Assembly (NCBI GenBank): GCA_016714225.1
Contig: JADJNS010000010.1
Span: 62,001-126,000, forward strand
DNA: 64,000 nucleotides
Direction of reading: 5' to 3'
Source of the DNA: Archangiaceae bacterium
Lineage (GTDB): Bacteria > Myxococcota > Myxococcia > Myxococcales > Myxococcaceae
The notes beneath the pieces are model-generated. The model had not been told where the DNA came from, searched no databases, and saw only the letters and a list, made by a program, of their open reading frames with translations. The first letter of the stretch is position 1. The number at the start of each line of letters is the position of its first letter. Shown here piece after piece: positions 17,980 through 27,651 of this stretch. The position numbers and the translations under genes are program-made.

Positions 17980-20043
17980 TCACTCGCAGTCGAGCTTCAC
18001 CGGGCCCGCCAGGTCACCCGCGCCGCTGCACTGCCGCGCGGCCGCGTCGATGCGCGCGGTGACGTCGACCGGCCACGCGGTACCGGTCGCAGGCTGCCAG
18101 TCGAGCCGCACCACCTCGAACGCGCCGGGCTTGAGCCGGGTGGTGGTGCTCGCGGTGCCGACCTCGGTGCTGCCGGCGCTGAAGTGCACCCCCACGCCCG
18201 GTGGCACCGAGACGAGGCCGCGGTTCTCGACGCGCGCCCGCAGGGTCGCGGTGCCGGGGCACTGCCGCACGTCGACCACCACCCCCGCGAGCGCGAGCTC
18301 GGGCGCCTGGAAGCCGTGGCCCACCGCCAGCCGGTAGCCGTTGTAGGGGCTCGCGTCGGTGCCGCGCACGTACCAGTCCCAGCTGCGGGGCTCGTGCCGG
18401 GGTATCGCGCCGAGCACGTTCGCCGGCTCGTACGGCCCGCCGCACACCGCGTCTTCACCGTCGCAGACGTTGGTGAGGTGGTAGGTCATCTGGTTCCAGA
18501 TGGGGCGCGCGTGGGCCCACCGCCCGCCGCGCTCTGACAGCACGTGCAGCCCGGGCTGTACCTCGGCCGCGCAGCCGACCACCGTCGCGCCCGAGGTGTT
18601 GGCCGAGAGAATCACCTCGGCGTGACCGTCGCCGTCGAGGTCGGCCACCACCACCAGGTCGTACGCGGTGGAAGAGCAATGCGGCTGCGCATACCGCTCG
18701 GCGCCGGTCGCTCCGTCGACGATGCGGAAGGTCTGCTCGTCGACTTGCAAGAGCTCGGCGCGCCCGTCGTCGTCGAAGTCGAACGCGCTCAGCGCGGTCT
18801 GCCCCGAGGTGTAGTCGTGAATGGGGCGCGTCCACTTGAGCGTCAGCGTGCCGTCGGGGCCGGGGTCGAACGCCGACAGGCAGTGCATGCCGGCGAGCGC
18901 GACCTCGGGCTCACCGTCGCCGTCGAGGTCGGCGATGGCGGGCGCGCCGCCATTGTCCGAGAGGCCACCGTCTCCGGGCTGGCAGCCGGCGTCTTCGCTG
19001 AACACCGGCAGCGGCGAGCGCGCGACGAGCTGCGAGGTGGTGGCGTCGACCACCGCCAGCGAGGTGAAGAAGGGGAAGGTGGTCTCGACCACCACCGCCT
19101 CGGGGCGGTGGTCTCGGCCGGGCTGGCGCTGTGCATCGAACAGGTCGGCCACCGCGGCGAAGCCTTCGGTGTTGGTGAAGCGCGTGTCGATGGTGACCTT
19201 GCCGTCGTTCTCGAAGGCCACCGGCACCACCGCGAGGTTGCTCGAGGTGAAGCCCGACGCGTACGGCTGCGCGCCGCCCGGCGCTCCGCGGTCGACCAGG
19301 CCGAGGCCCACCCACGCCGCGCCCATCAAGCTGCTCTGCCACATCGGCACCGCGCCGAGGCCGGCGCTGAGCACCGCCCCGCTGCGCGCGTCGAGCGCGA
19401 CCACCTGCAGGCCGTCGGAGGCGAAGACGGTGAGCCCGCTGCCCGCGTCGATGGTGGCGACGCCGAGCGCGAGGCCCGAAGCGGCGACGTAGCGCGCGTC
19501 GGTCTCCCACAGCAGGTGCCCATCGCGGCCCGAGAGCGCGCGCACCTTCGAGGCGGCGGCGTAGCCGAAGTCGGGGAAGTAGGTGGCGATGACGTCGGCG
19601 GCGCCGTCGCCGTCGACGTCGGCCACCACCGGCGCGCCGATGACGTGGCGGAAGGGGTCGGCGCTGTCCGAGCGCCAGCGCTCGTAGATGTCCCACGCGC
19701 CGCCGTCGGGGCGCGCCTCGCATGAGGCGGGGCGCACCGGAGCGAGGCACGCCACGAAGTCGTCCGAGCAGGTGGTGCCCGCGTCGCACGCCAGCGCCGC
19801 GCAGCCCGTCAGGCACTGCCCGTCGCGGCACGTTTCTCCCCGCGCGCACGGGCACGGCCCGGGCGGGGTGCCCGAGTCGACCGCCCGCGGCGGCACCACG
19901 TCGACCGGCACGCACACGCCGGCCCGGCACTCGTTCTGGCTGGGGCACGGGTGCGCCGGGTCGCAGGCGCGCGAGACCAGGTGGTCCGACCCGCAGTCAC
20001 ACGCGGCGGCGAGCAGGGCGAAGAAGAGCAGGGTGCGGGTCAT
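17980..20043 (-). CDS. FG-GAP/VCBS-repeat lipoprotein
   Basis: 687 residues from ATG 20043 (MTRTLLFFALLAAACDCG, lipobox AAAC). Residues 20-110 are a Cys-rich EGF-like region (about 14 Cys). An integrin-alpha-like propeller follows, with calcium-loop motifs DVDGDGAADV, DLDGDGEPEV, DFDDDGRAEL and DLDGDGHAEV. A C-terminal CARDB-like beta-sandwich (ARVENRGLVSVPPGVGVHFS) ends the protein. It is surface exposed and probably adhesive or structural. Its start shares one base with the stop of the upstream gene (TGATG at 20041-20045), so translation is coupled. Confidence 0.8.
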   Translation of the reverse strand: MTRTLLFFALLAAACDCGSDHLVSRACDPAHPCPSQNECRAGVCVPVDVVPPRAVDSGTPPGPCPCARGETCRDGQCLTGCAALACDAGTTCSDDFVACLAPVRPASCEARPDGGAWDIYERWRSDSADPFRHVIGAPVVADVDGDGAADVIATYFPDFGYAAASKVRALSGRDGHLLWETDARYVAASGLALGVATIDAGSGLTVFASDGLQVVALDARSGAVLSAGLGAVPMWQSSLMGAAWVGLGLVDRGAPGGAQPYASGFTSSNLAVVPVAFENDGKVTIDTRFTNTEGFAAVADLFDAQRQPGRDHRPEAVVVETTFPFFTSLAVVDATTSQLVARSPLPVFSEDAGCQPGDGGLSDNGGAPAIADLDGDGEPEVALAGMHCLSAFDPGPDGTLTLKWTRPIHDYTSGQTALSAFDFDDDGRAELLQVDEQTFRIVDGATGAERYAQPHCSSTAYDLVVVADLDGDGHAEVILSANTSGATVVGCAAEVQPGLHVLSERGGRWAHARPIWNQMTYHLTNVCDGEDAVCGGPYEPANVLGAIPRHEPRSWDWYVRGTDASPYNGYRLAVGHGFQAPELALAGVVVDVRQCPGTATLRARVENRGLVSVPPGVGVHFSAGSTEVGTASTTTRLKPGAFEVVRLDWQPATGTAWPVDVTARIDAAARQCSGAGDLAGPVKLDCE

Positions 20044-22151
20044 CAGGGGCCCTCGACGCACAGCACGTGCGCGCGCGAGCCGCACGGCAGCAAGAACGAG
20101 CGCTCGTAGAAGGCGTTGCCCTGCCGCGGCGCGAGCGTGGCGCGGCCGGTGCCGGCGCTGCCGGCGTCCCAGTCGTCGCAGGTCTCTGAGGCGTCCGAGA
20201 GCCGGGTGAAGTCGGTGCTGCCTCCGACCCAGAGCGGCTCGAGGCCGACGAAGTCGCGGCCGTCGGCGGTGAGGTTCATCGGCGCCGCGACGTTCGAGGC
20301 GGTGATGACACCGTCGATGGGGTCGACTCCGTCGAGGCGGCGGTGGCCGCGCAGCCCGAAGAGCAGGGTGCCCATGCTCGAGGGGGTGCCCGCCATCACC
20401 GGCGTGAAGGGAAACGCGCCGACCAGGCCGGCGTCGGCGGCTTCGTTCGCGCAGGCGGCGAGGCCGTCGGGGTACGCGGTGCTGCCCGCCACCTGCGCGC
20501 GGCTGATGAACTGGCGGTGAGCGGTGGGAGGAGCCTGGCTCGCGGGCAGCGAGCGGAAGCTGGCTCCCAGGCACAGCAGGTACATCGGCTCGCTGCACGG
20601 GCGCTCTTCGGCCGCCGTCCACCCCTCGGTCGAGAGCGTGGCTTCGCCGGCGGTGTACGTACCGGTGCCTGTCCACCCGTTGCAGGTCTGGCCGACTCCG
20701 CCGTCGGCGAGGGTGCCGGTGGCGTAGGCGAGCGGCTCGCTGCCGGCGGCGTGCGCCAGGCGACCGCCCAGCAGGTCTTCGATGCTGTCGGCGAACGGCC
20801 GGCCCTCACTGTTCTGCCAGCCGTATGCGCCCGCGAAGCGCATCGCGGCGGGCAGGCCGGGAGCCGAGAGCCAGGCGCGGTACACCCCTGGGTTCGAGGC
20901 GGGCTGCATCGCGGTGCACCAGGCGTCGGCGTCGGCGAGCGAGGTGACTCCACCGTCCATCGGTGCGGAGGTGACGAATGAGAAGTTGAGCGCGCCGAAG
21001 CCGGCGGTGACGCTGCGCGGAGCGCTCAGGTCGACCTTGCAGGTGTCGCGCTCGACCGTGGCGCAGGCGCCTTGAAAGCTGGTGAGGCCGCGATCGACGT
21101 CGGGCGCGGCGCGCAGCACCGGTCGGGCGCCGACCGGAAACCACCACTCGCAGGTCTGGTTCGGCGGGCAGGCGCGGCGCTGCGGGTCGGCGTCGACCGA
21201 GACCGAGCCCGGCCCTGCGGTGAGCACGGTGAGCGGGTGCGCGAACGCGTCGAAGGTGACGGTGACCTCGCGCTGGCCGGTGACCGGCAGCAGGCAGGCG
21301 GTCGACTTGCCGCCGCACTCACCGGCGCTGAAGCCGCCGAGCGACGAGCCGGGGCCGGGCAGCGCGCGCAGGGTGACCACGTCGCCAGAGGGCACCGAGG
21401 CGCTGCAGTCGCCGATGCAGTCCTGCCCGAGGAAGGTGACGTGGTCTCCCGGCTGCCCCACCACGTGCACGGTGAGCTGGGCGTCGTCGATGCCGTCTCC
21501 TTCGACGATGAAGATGCCGGCGTTGGCGCGGCGGCGGCCGGCGACGGTGGGGTGAAAGACGATGGAGATGGCGCAGCTGCCGTTCACCGGCACCGGCTGA
21601 CCGGTGCAGGTCGACGCGTACGAGAACTCTGAGGTGCCCGAGGGCAGCAGCAGCGGCTCGGAGGGCGCGAAGCCGCCGTTGGTGAACACCACCGCGATGG
21701 GTGACGACTCGGAGCCCACCTTGGTGGGCGGCGCGAGCTGCCAGAATGGCGTGGCGGTGAGCGTGCCGGGCGGCGGCGTGCGCTTCAGCCTCACGTTGAG
21801 CGAGGCGCTCGGCATGCCCTCGGCGAGGTCGAGCTCACCGCTGCCCTCGTCGACCTGCGTGCCGTCGGCGGCGCGCGCGGTGATGGCCACGGTGAGGCGC
21901 CCCGCGGTCGAGGCAAGGCGCGTGGTGGTCTCGAGCGGGAAGGTGAGCACGCCCGACTCGGCCTCGACAATCTGTTCGAACGACCGGCTCGGCGTGGTGA
22001 CCTGCAGCTCGAGCCGCGCGATGTCGGTGCCGGTGCCCGCGTTGGTGGTGACGTGAACGGCGAAGGCGATGCCGGGGTCTGGGCTCGAGCAGGCGGCGAG
22101 CACACAGAGAGAGACGAGTGAGCGGCGCACGGGGCGGGGAGCGTACTGCAC
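20043..22151 (-). CDS. Large multidomain lipoprotein with two DUF1554-like domains
   Basis: 702 residues from ATG 22151; a GTG eight codons in (VRRSLVSLCVLAAC) is an alternative. The lipobox is LAAC. A beta-sandwich region (30-130) precedes a HYDIN/ASPM-like Ig module (FWQLAPPTKVG...FHPTVAGRR) and Cys-bearing bacterial Ig repeats. Then come two copies of an endostatin-like fold: SFVTSAPMDGGVTSLADADAWC...YRAWLS, ending CLGA, and RQFISRAQVAGS...LAACANEAADAG, ending LCVEGP. A cell-surface role is likely. It forms an operon with the FG-GAP lipoprotein. Confidence 0.75.
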   Translation of the reverse strand: MQYAPRPVRRSLVSLCVLAACSSPDPGIAFAVHVTTNAGTGTDIARLELQVTTPSRSFEQIVEAESGVLTFPLETTTRLASTAGRLTVAITARAADGTQVDEGSGELDLAEGMPSASLNVRLKRTPPPGTLTATPFWQLAPPTKVGSESSPIAVVFTNGGFAPSEPLLLPSGTSEFSYASTCTGQPVPVNGSCAISIVFHPTVAGRRRANAGIFIVEGDGIDDAQLTVHVVGQPGDHVTFLGQDCIGDCSASVPSGDVVTLRALPGPGSSLGGFSAGECGGKSTACLLPVTGQREVTVTFDAFAHPLTVLTAGPGSVSVDADPQRRACPPNQTCEWWFPVGARPVLRAAPDVDRGLTSFQGACATVERDTCKVDLSAPRSVTAGFGALNFSFVTSAPMDGGVTSLADADAWCTAMQPASNPGVYRAWLSAPGLPAAMRFAGAYGWQNSEGRPFADSIEDLLGGRLAHAAGSEPLAYATGTLADGGVGQTCNGWTGTGTYTAGEATLSTEGWTAAEERPCSEPMYLLCLGASFRSLPASQAPPTAHRQFISRAQVAGSTAYPDGLAACANEAADAGLVGAFPFTPVMAGTPSSMGTLLFGLRGHRRLDGVDPIDGVITASNVAAPMNLTADGRDFVGLEPLWVGGSTDFTRLSDASETCDDWDAGSAGTGRATLAPRQGNAFYERSFLLPCGSRAHVLCVEGP

Positions 22152-22155
22152 ACGT

Positions 22156-22319
22156 GGCCGCCCCCTGAGCGAAGTCGAGGGTGCCGTCGCTCGCCGGAGG
22201 CTTCAAGCGCAGATACTCCCTCGTATCGAGGCGTGCGCTGGTGCTGCTTGAAGCCTCGAGTCAGCGGCGCTGAGACTTCGTCGGGAGATGGCACCCTTCG
22301 ACTTCGCTCAGGGGCGGCC
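22156..22319. repeat. Dispersed hairpin repeat, copy B, with terminal inverted repeats
   Basis: 164 bases between two minus-strand genes (22151 and 22324). The ends 22156-22185 and 22290-22319 are near-perfect inverted repeats of about 30 bases (GGCCGCCCC...GAGCGAAGTCGA...GGGTGCC), differing by one or two bases. The inside shares GCCGTCGCTCGCCG and CAAGCGCAGATACTCC with copies A and C and has its own partial stem (GAGGCTTCAAGC with GCTTGAAGCCTC). It resembles a small non-autonomous (MITE-like) element. Confidence 0.65.
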
Positions 22320-22323
22320 GCCT

Positions 22324-23917
22324 TCACATCACGTCTTTGCGGAGGAACCGCATCGCGTCCCACGGCTCGGCTGCGACGGCGGCGAGGGCGCCACCCATCA
22401 TCGCGCCGATGACGCCGACCGACGCCACGTCGCTGCCGGCGAAGAACAACCCCGGCACCGGCGAGCGCGGCTTCAAGTACGGGTTCGCGAAGCGCTCGGG
22501 AGTCGGCTCGAGGCCGTAGATGCTGCCGCGCGAGGGGCGCACGAAGTGCTCGGTGGTGACCGGCGTCGAGACCTCGGCCCAGTCGAGCATCGGCTTCAGG
22601 CCCGGCAGCCGTTGGAAGAGCTGCTCGAGCAGCCGCTCTTGCAGCCGCTGCTTGAACGACTCGTAGTCGTCGCCTCGCCGGCGCCAGCGCTTGTCGAGCC
22701 AGGGAGCGAAGGTCTCCCACGGCACGAAGGTGACCACCTCGGCGGTGTGGCGGTCGTCGCCCTCGTGGGCCGGGTCTTTGAGCGAAGGGAAAAGAGGTGT
22801 AGAGCACCGGGGCGCGGGGCTGCTCGCCGCCCGCGCTCACCCTCCACGCGTCGTCTTCGCTGTCCCAGGTCTCCCAGTACCACTGGTTCGCGGCGGTGGC
22901 CCCGGCGGCCCGAATGTTCCCCTTGAACCCGAGGTACAGGCACACGTGCGCGGGCGCGGGCCGCAAGCTCTTGAGCGACTGCGACCAGCCCTGCTGCTGC
23001 AGGGCCTCGGGCAGCAGCTGCAGGGTGCGGTGCGCTCCGGCGCCCGAGATGATGAGCGGCGCGCGCAGCTCTTCGCCGCCCTTCAGCCGCACGCCCACCG
23101 CGCGGCCGCTCTCGACCAGCACCTGCTCGACGTCGGCCATGATGCGCGTCCACCCTCCGGCGTCGTGCACCGTGCCGAGCAGCGTGGCGGCGATCTGCTG
23201 CGAGCCGCCCCTGGGGTAGTAGCCGCCCCACAAGAAGTGCTTCACCACCAGCGCCTGCATGGCGAACGCCGAGCGGCTGGGCGTCGAGCCGTAGTAGCCC
23301 CACTGCCCCGCGAACACCGAGCGCAGCCGCGGGTCTGAGGTGAGCGAGGCCAGCACCGGTCGCGTGGTGGCCTCGAGGTGCGGCTTCACCTTGCGCGCGA
23401 GCAGGCGCTCGGCCGGCCCCGACAGCGCGTGCGGCAACACGCGCGAGAGGTAGTAGCCGCGCATGCCCGAGGCGATGTGCCGGGCGAGCCCCAGGTACTC
23501 GTCGATGGCCTTCTGCTCTCTCGGAAACGCGCGCAGCAGGTTCTCGCGGTACGCCTCGGGGTTGTCGGGGTAGTCGAGGTCGACGCCGTCGGGCCAGTGG
23601 AACGCGTCGTAGACCGGGCCCAGCGAGACCCACTCGAGCTTGCCGTCGGTGAGCACCTTGAGCAGGCGGCCGGGCATGCTGCGCACGGTGACCTCACCGA
23701 CCGCGTGCACGCCCACGTCGAAGCGGTACTGCTTGCGGGTGAAGGTGTGGGTGAAGCCGCCGGGCACGTAGTGCTGCTCGAGCACCAGCACCTTGCGGCC
23801 GAGCTTCGCCAGCAGCGCCGCGGCGGTCATGCTGCCGATGCCCGAGCCGATGACGATGGCGTCCCACGGGCCGGGCTTGCCGTCTTTGCCGAAGTAACCT
23901 TTGCGCAGCTCGCTCAC
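22324..23917 (-). CDS. FAD-dependent oxidoreductase, CrtI/retinol-saturase type (one frameshift)
   Basis: About 531 residues from ATG 23917. The N-terminal dinucleotide fold is VIGSGIGSMTAAALLAKLGRKVLVLEQH (residues 21-48), followed by VPGGFTHTF. The family conserves this FAD site in phytoene desaturases, carotenoid isomerases and retinol 13,14-saturases. The C-terminal FAD motif region is LFFAGSDVASVGVIGAMMGG. The first frame runs to about 22790, then the protein continues in another frame to TGA at 22324; removing one A in GCGAAGGG near 22786 restores it. Likely a sequence error. Probable substrate: a polyene such as a carotenoid. A fragment copy lies at 30881-30952. Confidence 0.8.
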
Positions 23918-24020
23918 GGCAGAAGCCTACGCCCGGGCGGTCGGCGGCGCTCGCCTACCACCGGCGGTCGTGCAGACCCCGAGGCGTGGTTGCCCGACGA
24001 GACGAGGCCGGCCAAAGCTG

Positions 24021-26123
24021 TCACTTCGCCGACTGTGGACTTCCAGGACCCGGGGCGGCTGCCTGCAGAGTCACTTGGACCCGCTGTCCCGAACGAACAC
24101 CCGAGAGCCGCCCACTCCTGCCATCTCCATGTTGTGCGGTGATGACGTAAGGGCCTCTTCCTACACCGAGGAGGGTGAACTCTCCTTGAATTCCAGTGAG
24201 GGTGTTCGGAAGCTCGGCGCTGGCGCCGTCTGGGCCTTCCCATTCCGCGTGCACGACGGCCGCTGAGACCGGTCGTTGATCTTCATCCACGACCTGGCCC
24301 CAAATGCTGAGACTCAGTGGGTCGACCACGATGTCTCGTCTGATCTGCTGTTCCTCGAACACGACGAGCTCCGGGGTCGACTTTTCCGCGACCAATGGCT
24401 CACCCCGAGGCCCGCGGGCGTCGACCCGGTACCGACCTGGAGGCAGGTCATTCGCAAGAAAGACTTCTCCGTCAAAGCGCGTCTCCCGAACACCAGCCTC
24501 ATCGCTCTGGAGCATCACGCGCGCGTCACTCACCCAACCGTTTGCTCCTTTGAGGCGTATTGCGACACTGGCGCTGGGGAACAGGGTGAGGCGCGGCGAT
24601 TCTGGCGAGACGACACCCAGGAAAATGGAGATGGAAGTTCCCAAAGGCAACCTGTCCGAAGACACCGGGGTGAAGGTCCAGCGCCCTCTTTGAAGGCCGA
24701 GCACCGTAAATGCACCACTGTCATCTGAGAGCGCAAAGAGCTCACGCGCGGTACCCTTCGGTGCCTCCGCTGCATCCTGAGCGCTGGCTTCTATTCGAAT
24801 CCCGCCCGCAGGCCTCCCCGTTGAACGAATGACGGTACCGCGCACGGTCAGCCCCGAATCAAGCTCGATGCGCAGCGGGGGGGGATCTCGTTGTCCCTCG
24901 ATGGCGAGACGCACTCGAGTGCCAGGGGCGACCAGCCCTGGGCACTCCGGATCCACGGCGTACCGCCCGGGAGGCACGGCATCGAACGAGAAGTGACCGC
25001 TCACCGACACGGGTGATTGGAAGCTCCTGCCAAGGTCCTCGGGGTCTGCGGTCAGCTTCACATTTCCCTCGAGGCAGGGCTTGCCCGTCATTCGCTCGAG
25101 TACCGTTCCTTGCACCAGAGCGCCGCGGAGCAGGTGAATCACCGTGGAGGCCTTCACTTCCAGAGACACAACGACAGGGTCACTCTCCCCAAACCAACCA
25201 TCGCCGGTGACCTCCACGACATAGCGACCTGCGCCGAGGCCAGTGAGCATGAAGTGCCCCTTGGCATCGGTGAGGGTCGCAGACTGAAGACCATTCCACC
25301 CAGCGAACAGAGGCGCGCTTTGTGGCCTTGCGTGAGCTCGTACGTTCGGCACCGGCGTTTGGGTGTCTTGGCTCAAGGCGACCCCTTCAATCGTTCCACC
25401 CGGGGAGAGCGCCAGCTCGACGAAGGGGCCGGGCGCAGGAACTTCTACGATTCGCGACACATACCCTTCGGCCGAGGCTTCCAGCAGCACCGGGCCCGGG
25501 GGGACACGCAGTGCGAACCTGCCTTCGGCATCGGCCGGGAATCGGCCCTGAGGTTCATACTCGGCTCCTCGACGGAGCCAGGAGACCCAGGCCCTGGGAA
25601 TCGGGCTGCCGTTGTCGAGTACGCGTCCCTCGAGGAGAACGCCGGCGGCCCCTAGAGTGATGTCCAAGTCGAGCAGACGCTCATTGGGAACAAGTGGGAT
25701 GACCGCCATCGGCAGCGCTTCACGGCGAACCAGGCGGTGCCCGCGATAGGGGCTGGAGCGGTGTTCGGCCGTCACGGCCCAGAGCTGCCAATCGCCCGGG
25801 GGGAGCAGGTCGAAGAGAAATGTTCCCCCGAGTGCATTCGTGCACCGGGGGCTCGCAGCTGGAGCTGCACTCGCCAGCACCCGTTGAAGACAAACCTGCG
25901 CCTCGTCGACAGGCCGCCCCTGGTCATCGCGAACCGTGCCGCCGAGCGCTCCAGCAAGAGGTGCCGCACTTCTCTGCAGAGGTGGGGTCGATGGTTGAGC
26001 CTGGGGAGGCGTACCCGCCCGCGCTGGACTCTCCGAAGGTGGCGCGACTTCTTGAAAGTACCGCAGGCCCCACACGCCCAGGGCCACCGCAACGGCAATC
26101 AGAACGGCCCGTGTCCACTTCAC
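24021..26123 (-). CDS. Protein with repeated carboxypeptidase-regulatory-like domains
   Basis: 700 residues from GTG 26123, which overlaps the upstream stop by four bases (GTGA). An N-terminal membrane anchor (residues 5-22) is followed by a Pro/Ala linker to 60. About seven transthyretin-like carboxypeptidase-regulatory modules follow: GTVRDDQGRPVDEAQV, GRVLDNGSPIPRAW, IEGVALSQDTQTPVPNV, VQGTVLERMTGKPCLE, VRGTVIRSTGRPAGG, IWGQVVDEDQRPVSAAV, each ending GRY or GxF-type strands. They form extracytoplasmic scaffolds. The third-position GC is lower than in neighbours outside 24-27.7 kb. Confidence 0.75.
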   Translation of the reverse strand: MKWTRAVLIAVAVALGVWGLRYFQEVAPPSESPARAGTPPQAQPSTPPLQRSAAPLAGALGGTVRDDQGRPVDEAQVCLQRVLASAAPAASPRCTNALGGTFLFDLLPPGDWQLWAVTAEHRSSPYRGHRLVRREALPMAVIPLVPNERLLDLDITLGAAGVLLEGRVLDNGSPIPRAWVSWLRRGAEYEPQGRFPADAEGRFALRVPPGPVLLEASAEGYVSRIVEVPAPGPFVELALSPGGTIEGVALSQDTQTPVPNVRAHARPQSAPLFAGWNGLQSATLTDAKGHFMLTGLGAGRYVVEVTGDGWFGESDPVVVSLEVKASTVIHLLRGALVQGTVLERMTGKPCLEGNVKLTADPEDLGRSFQSPVSVSGHFSFDAVPPGRYAVDPECPGLVAPGTRVRLAIEGQRDPPPLRIELDSGLTVRGTVIRSTGRPAGGIRIEASAQDAAEAPKGTARELFALSDDSGAFTVLGLQRGRWTFTPVSSDRLPLGTSISIFLGVVSPESPRLTLFPSASVAIRLKGANGWVSDARVMLQSDEAGVRETRFDGEVFLANDLPPGRYRVDARGPRGEPLVAEKSTPELVVFEEQQIRRDIVVDPLSLSIWGQVVDEDQRPVSAAVVHAEWEGPDGASAELPNTLTGIQGEFTLLGVGRGPYVITAQHGDGRSGRLSGVRSGQRVQVTLQAAAPGPGSPQSAK

Positions 26124-27295
26124 TGTGTCGTCGGAGCGCTGACCGGTTCCCTGCGCAGAATCATCACGCTGTCTGCCAGGACGAAAGGCGCCGTGAGCTC
26201 TCCCACTCTGACGGCCTGCACCGCGAGGTCCACTGACACGATTTGGTTCGCGCGTTCCCAGGGCGGAATCGGCGGGCTCTGCGGATAAAGGCGTTGAAGT
26301 TCTTCGAAGCGCTCCGGCTTCGCGCGCAGAGAGCTGCGAACCTCGTTCGCCAAGACTTCAGCTTGCTGCTTCGTTCGGGCCGGCGTGTTGTTCGGCCCGA
26401 AGGAGATGGAAATGGCAGAGGCCGCCAACCATTCGGTGGGTGAAGCCGCGATTCGCTGGAAAATCTGAAAGCCGAAGGGGGTCTCGACGACGTCTGAAAG
26501 TTCGTTCACTTTCAGAGAGACAAACGCAAGGTTGAGCAATGCATTTTTGCCTCCGTGCAGGGAAGACCACGACCCCAGGTAGCCTCCATCTGCAGCGCGA
26601 ATTCCGTCTGAATGTCGACGGACCAACGCAGCAAATCGTTCCGGTGCCTGGTGGGCTTCTTTCGAGAGCTTTTCGGCAAGTGCCTTGGCCTGCGCCCGCG
26701 AGCGGGTGGGAGGAGGCTCACCTGGATCGTCTCTCGGGTTCTCCGGACTGCCCGCATAGCCGATGACCAGAGAACGGCCGGAGACCCGTTCTTCTGGCGG
26801 AAGTGGCAGCCGGAGAACGAGATGGTAGCCAAGGAGCGTCTCCACCGGGCCGCCAACCTCGCCTTCCTTCATGCCAATCAGCGCATCAGCCAGCTCTTCG
26901 GGGAGCGCGGCAGCGGTCGCGACACCGAAGCGACCGCCGTACTTCGCGGTGAAGACATCGTCAGAAGCTGTCTGAGCCAATTCCGCAAAGGAGCTCCTTC
27001 CCTCCTTCAAAGCCTCGAGGAGCATCTCGGCTTGAAAAAGAGCGTCCTCCTTCGACCGTGAACTGATGACCGGGGGCAGCGGCACATCACACGGATAGGT
27101 CACCGAATCCGAATGGGTGACCAAGATGTGCGCTCCCGCAAGGAGCAGGCGATTCAGCTCCGCAGGAGCCAGCCGGCCGGGATTCACTGCTGGAACCGGC
27201 ACGGCTGCCACCACCTCACGGGGGCGTTGCTCTCGGCAGGCTGCTGCCAAAAGCAACAACCCCACAATGAGTCTATTCAAATGGATACAAACCAT
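26120..27295 (-). CDS. Parvulin-type (PpiC-like) peptidyl-prolyl isomerase lipoprotein
   Basis: 391 residues from ATG 27295, with lipobox LAAAC near residue 20. Three parvulin-like segments are visible: about 75-165 (EDALFQAEMLLEALKEGRSSFAELAQTASDD, GGRFGVATAAALPEELADALIGMKEGEVGGPVETLLGYHLVLRL), about 200-290 (RAQAKALAEKLSKE..FAALVRRHSDG, GGYLGSWSS, GFQIFQRI) and a degenerate third (300-385). Likely an outer-membrane or periplasmic foldase. Its stop overlaps the next gene (GTGA), so the two are coupled and may act on the same export substrates. Confidence 0.75.
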   Translation of the reverse strand: MVCIHLNRLIVGLLLLAAACREQRPREVVAAVPVPAVNPGRLAPAELNRLLLAGAHILVTHSDSVTYPCDVPLPPVISSRSKEDALFQAEMLLEALKEGRSSFAELAQTASDDVFTAKYGGRFGVATAAALPEELADALIGMKEGEVGGPVETLLGYHLVLRLPLPPEERVSGRSLVIGYAGSPENPRDDPGEPPPTRSRAQAKALAEKLSKEAHQAPERFAALVRRHSDGIRAADGGYLGSWSSLHGGKNALLNLAFVSLKVNELSDVVETPFGFQIFQRIAASPTEWLAASAISISFGPNNTPARTKQQAEVLANEVRSSLRAKPERFEELQRLYPQSPPIPPWERANQIVSVDLAVQAVRVGELTAPFVLADSVMILRREPVSAPTTQ

Positions 27296-27297
27296 TG

Positions 27298-27651
27298 TCA
27301 GTCGTAGATACGAACGCGGCAGTTCTTAAAGCCGCAATCGAAGGTTCCACAATCGTGCAACGTGAGGCTGGGAGCGAAACCGCTGTAGCCCCAGCTGTTG
27401 AAGCTGAACGACTTGGCCCGAACCTCAACTTCCCTGGTGGCCGCATTGCCGCCGTACATGTGGCCGCATGCTTTGAAGCCCTTGTACCCGCAGCGATAGG
27501 TCTCCGCATCCGCTGTGTGCCCCCTCGCGGTCCTCAGATGGCAGGTGCCGCTGTTAGGCCCCCAACCGCCATACTTCCACGTGGCCGCGGAGGCGATTCC
27601 CGATATGAAGATTGCCAAAAACAACACATTGTTCGTTGCATTAATTTTCAT
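27298..27651 (-). CDS. Small secreted Cys-rich protein
   Basis: 117 residues from ATG 27651. A clear signal peptide (MKINATNNVLFLAIFISGIASA) precedes a 95-residue mature protein with six Cys (37, 54, 62, 101, 106, 111) and many aromatic and Gly residues (WKYGGWGPNSGTC, YRCGYKGFKACGHMYGG). No family recognised; it looks like a disulfide-stabilised exported peptide. AT-richer codons and the AT-rich 5' flank are unlike the bulk of the window. It lies 2 bases upstream of the parvulin gene start, so it heads a three-gene unit. Confidence 0.65.
   Translation of the reverse strand: MKINATNNVLFLAIFISGIASAATWKYGGWGPNSGTCHLRTARGHTADAETYRCGYKGFKACGHMYGGNAATREVEVRAKSFSFNSWGYSGFAPSLTLHDCGTFDCGFKNCRVRIYD

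Noticed and set aside
22160..22330. Possible tRNA or small RNA gene in copy B
   Set aside because: The symmetry is explained by terminal inverted repeats; no cloverleaf or CCA-type end is present.
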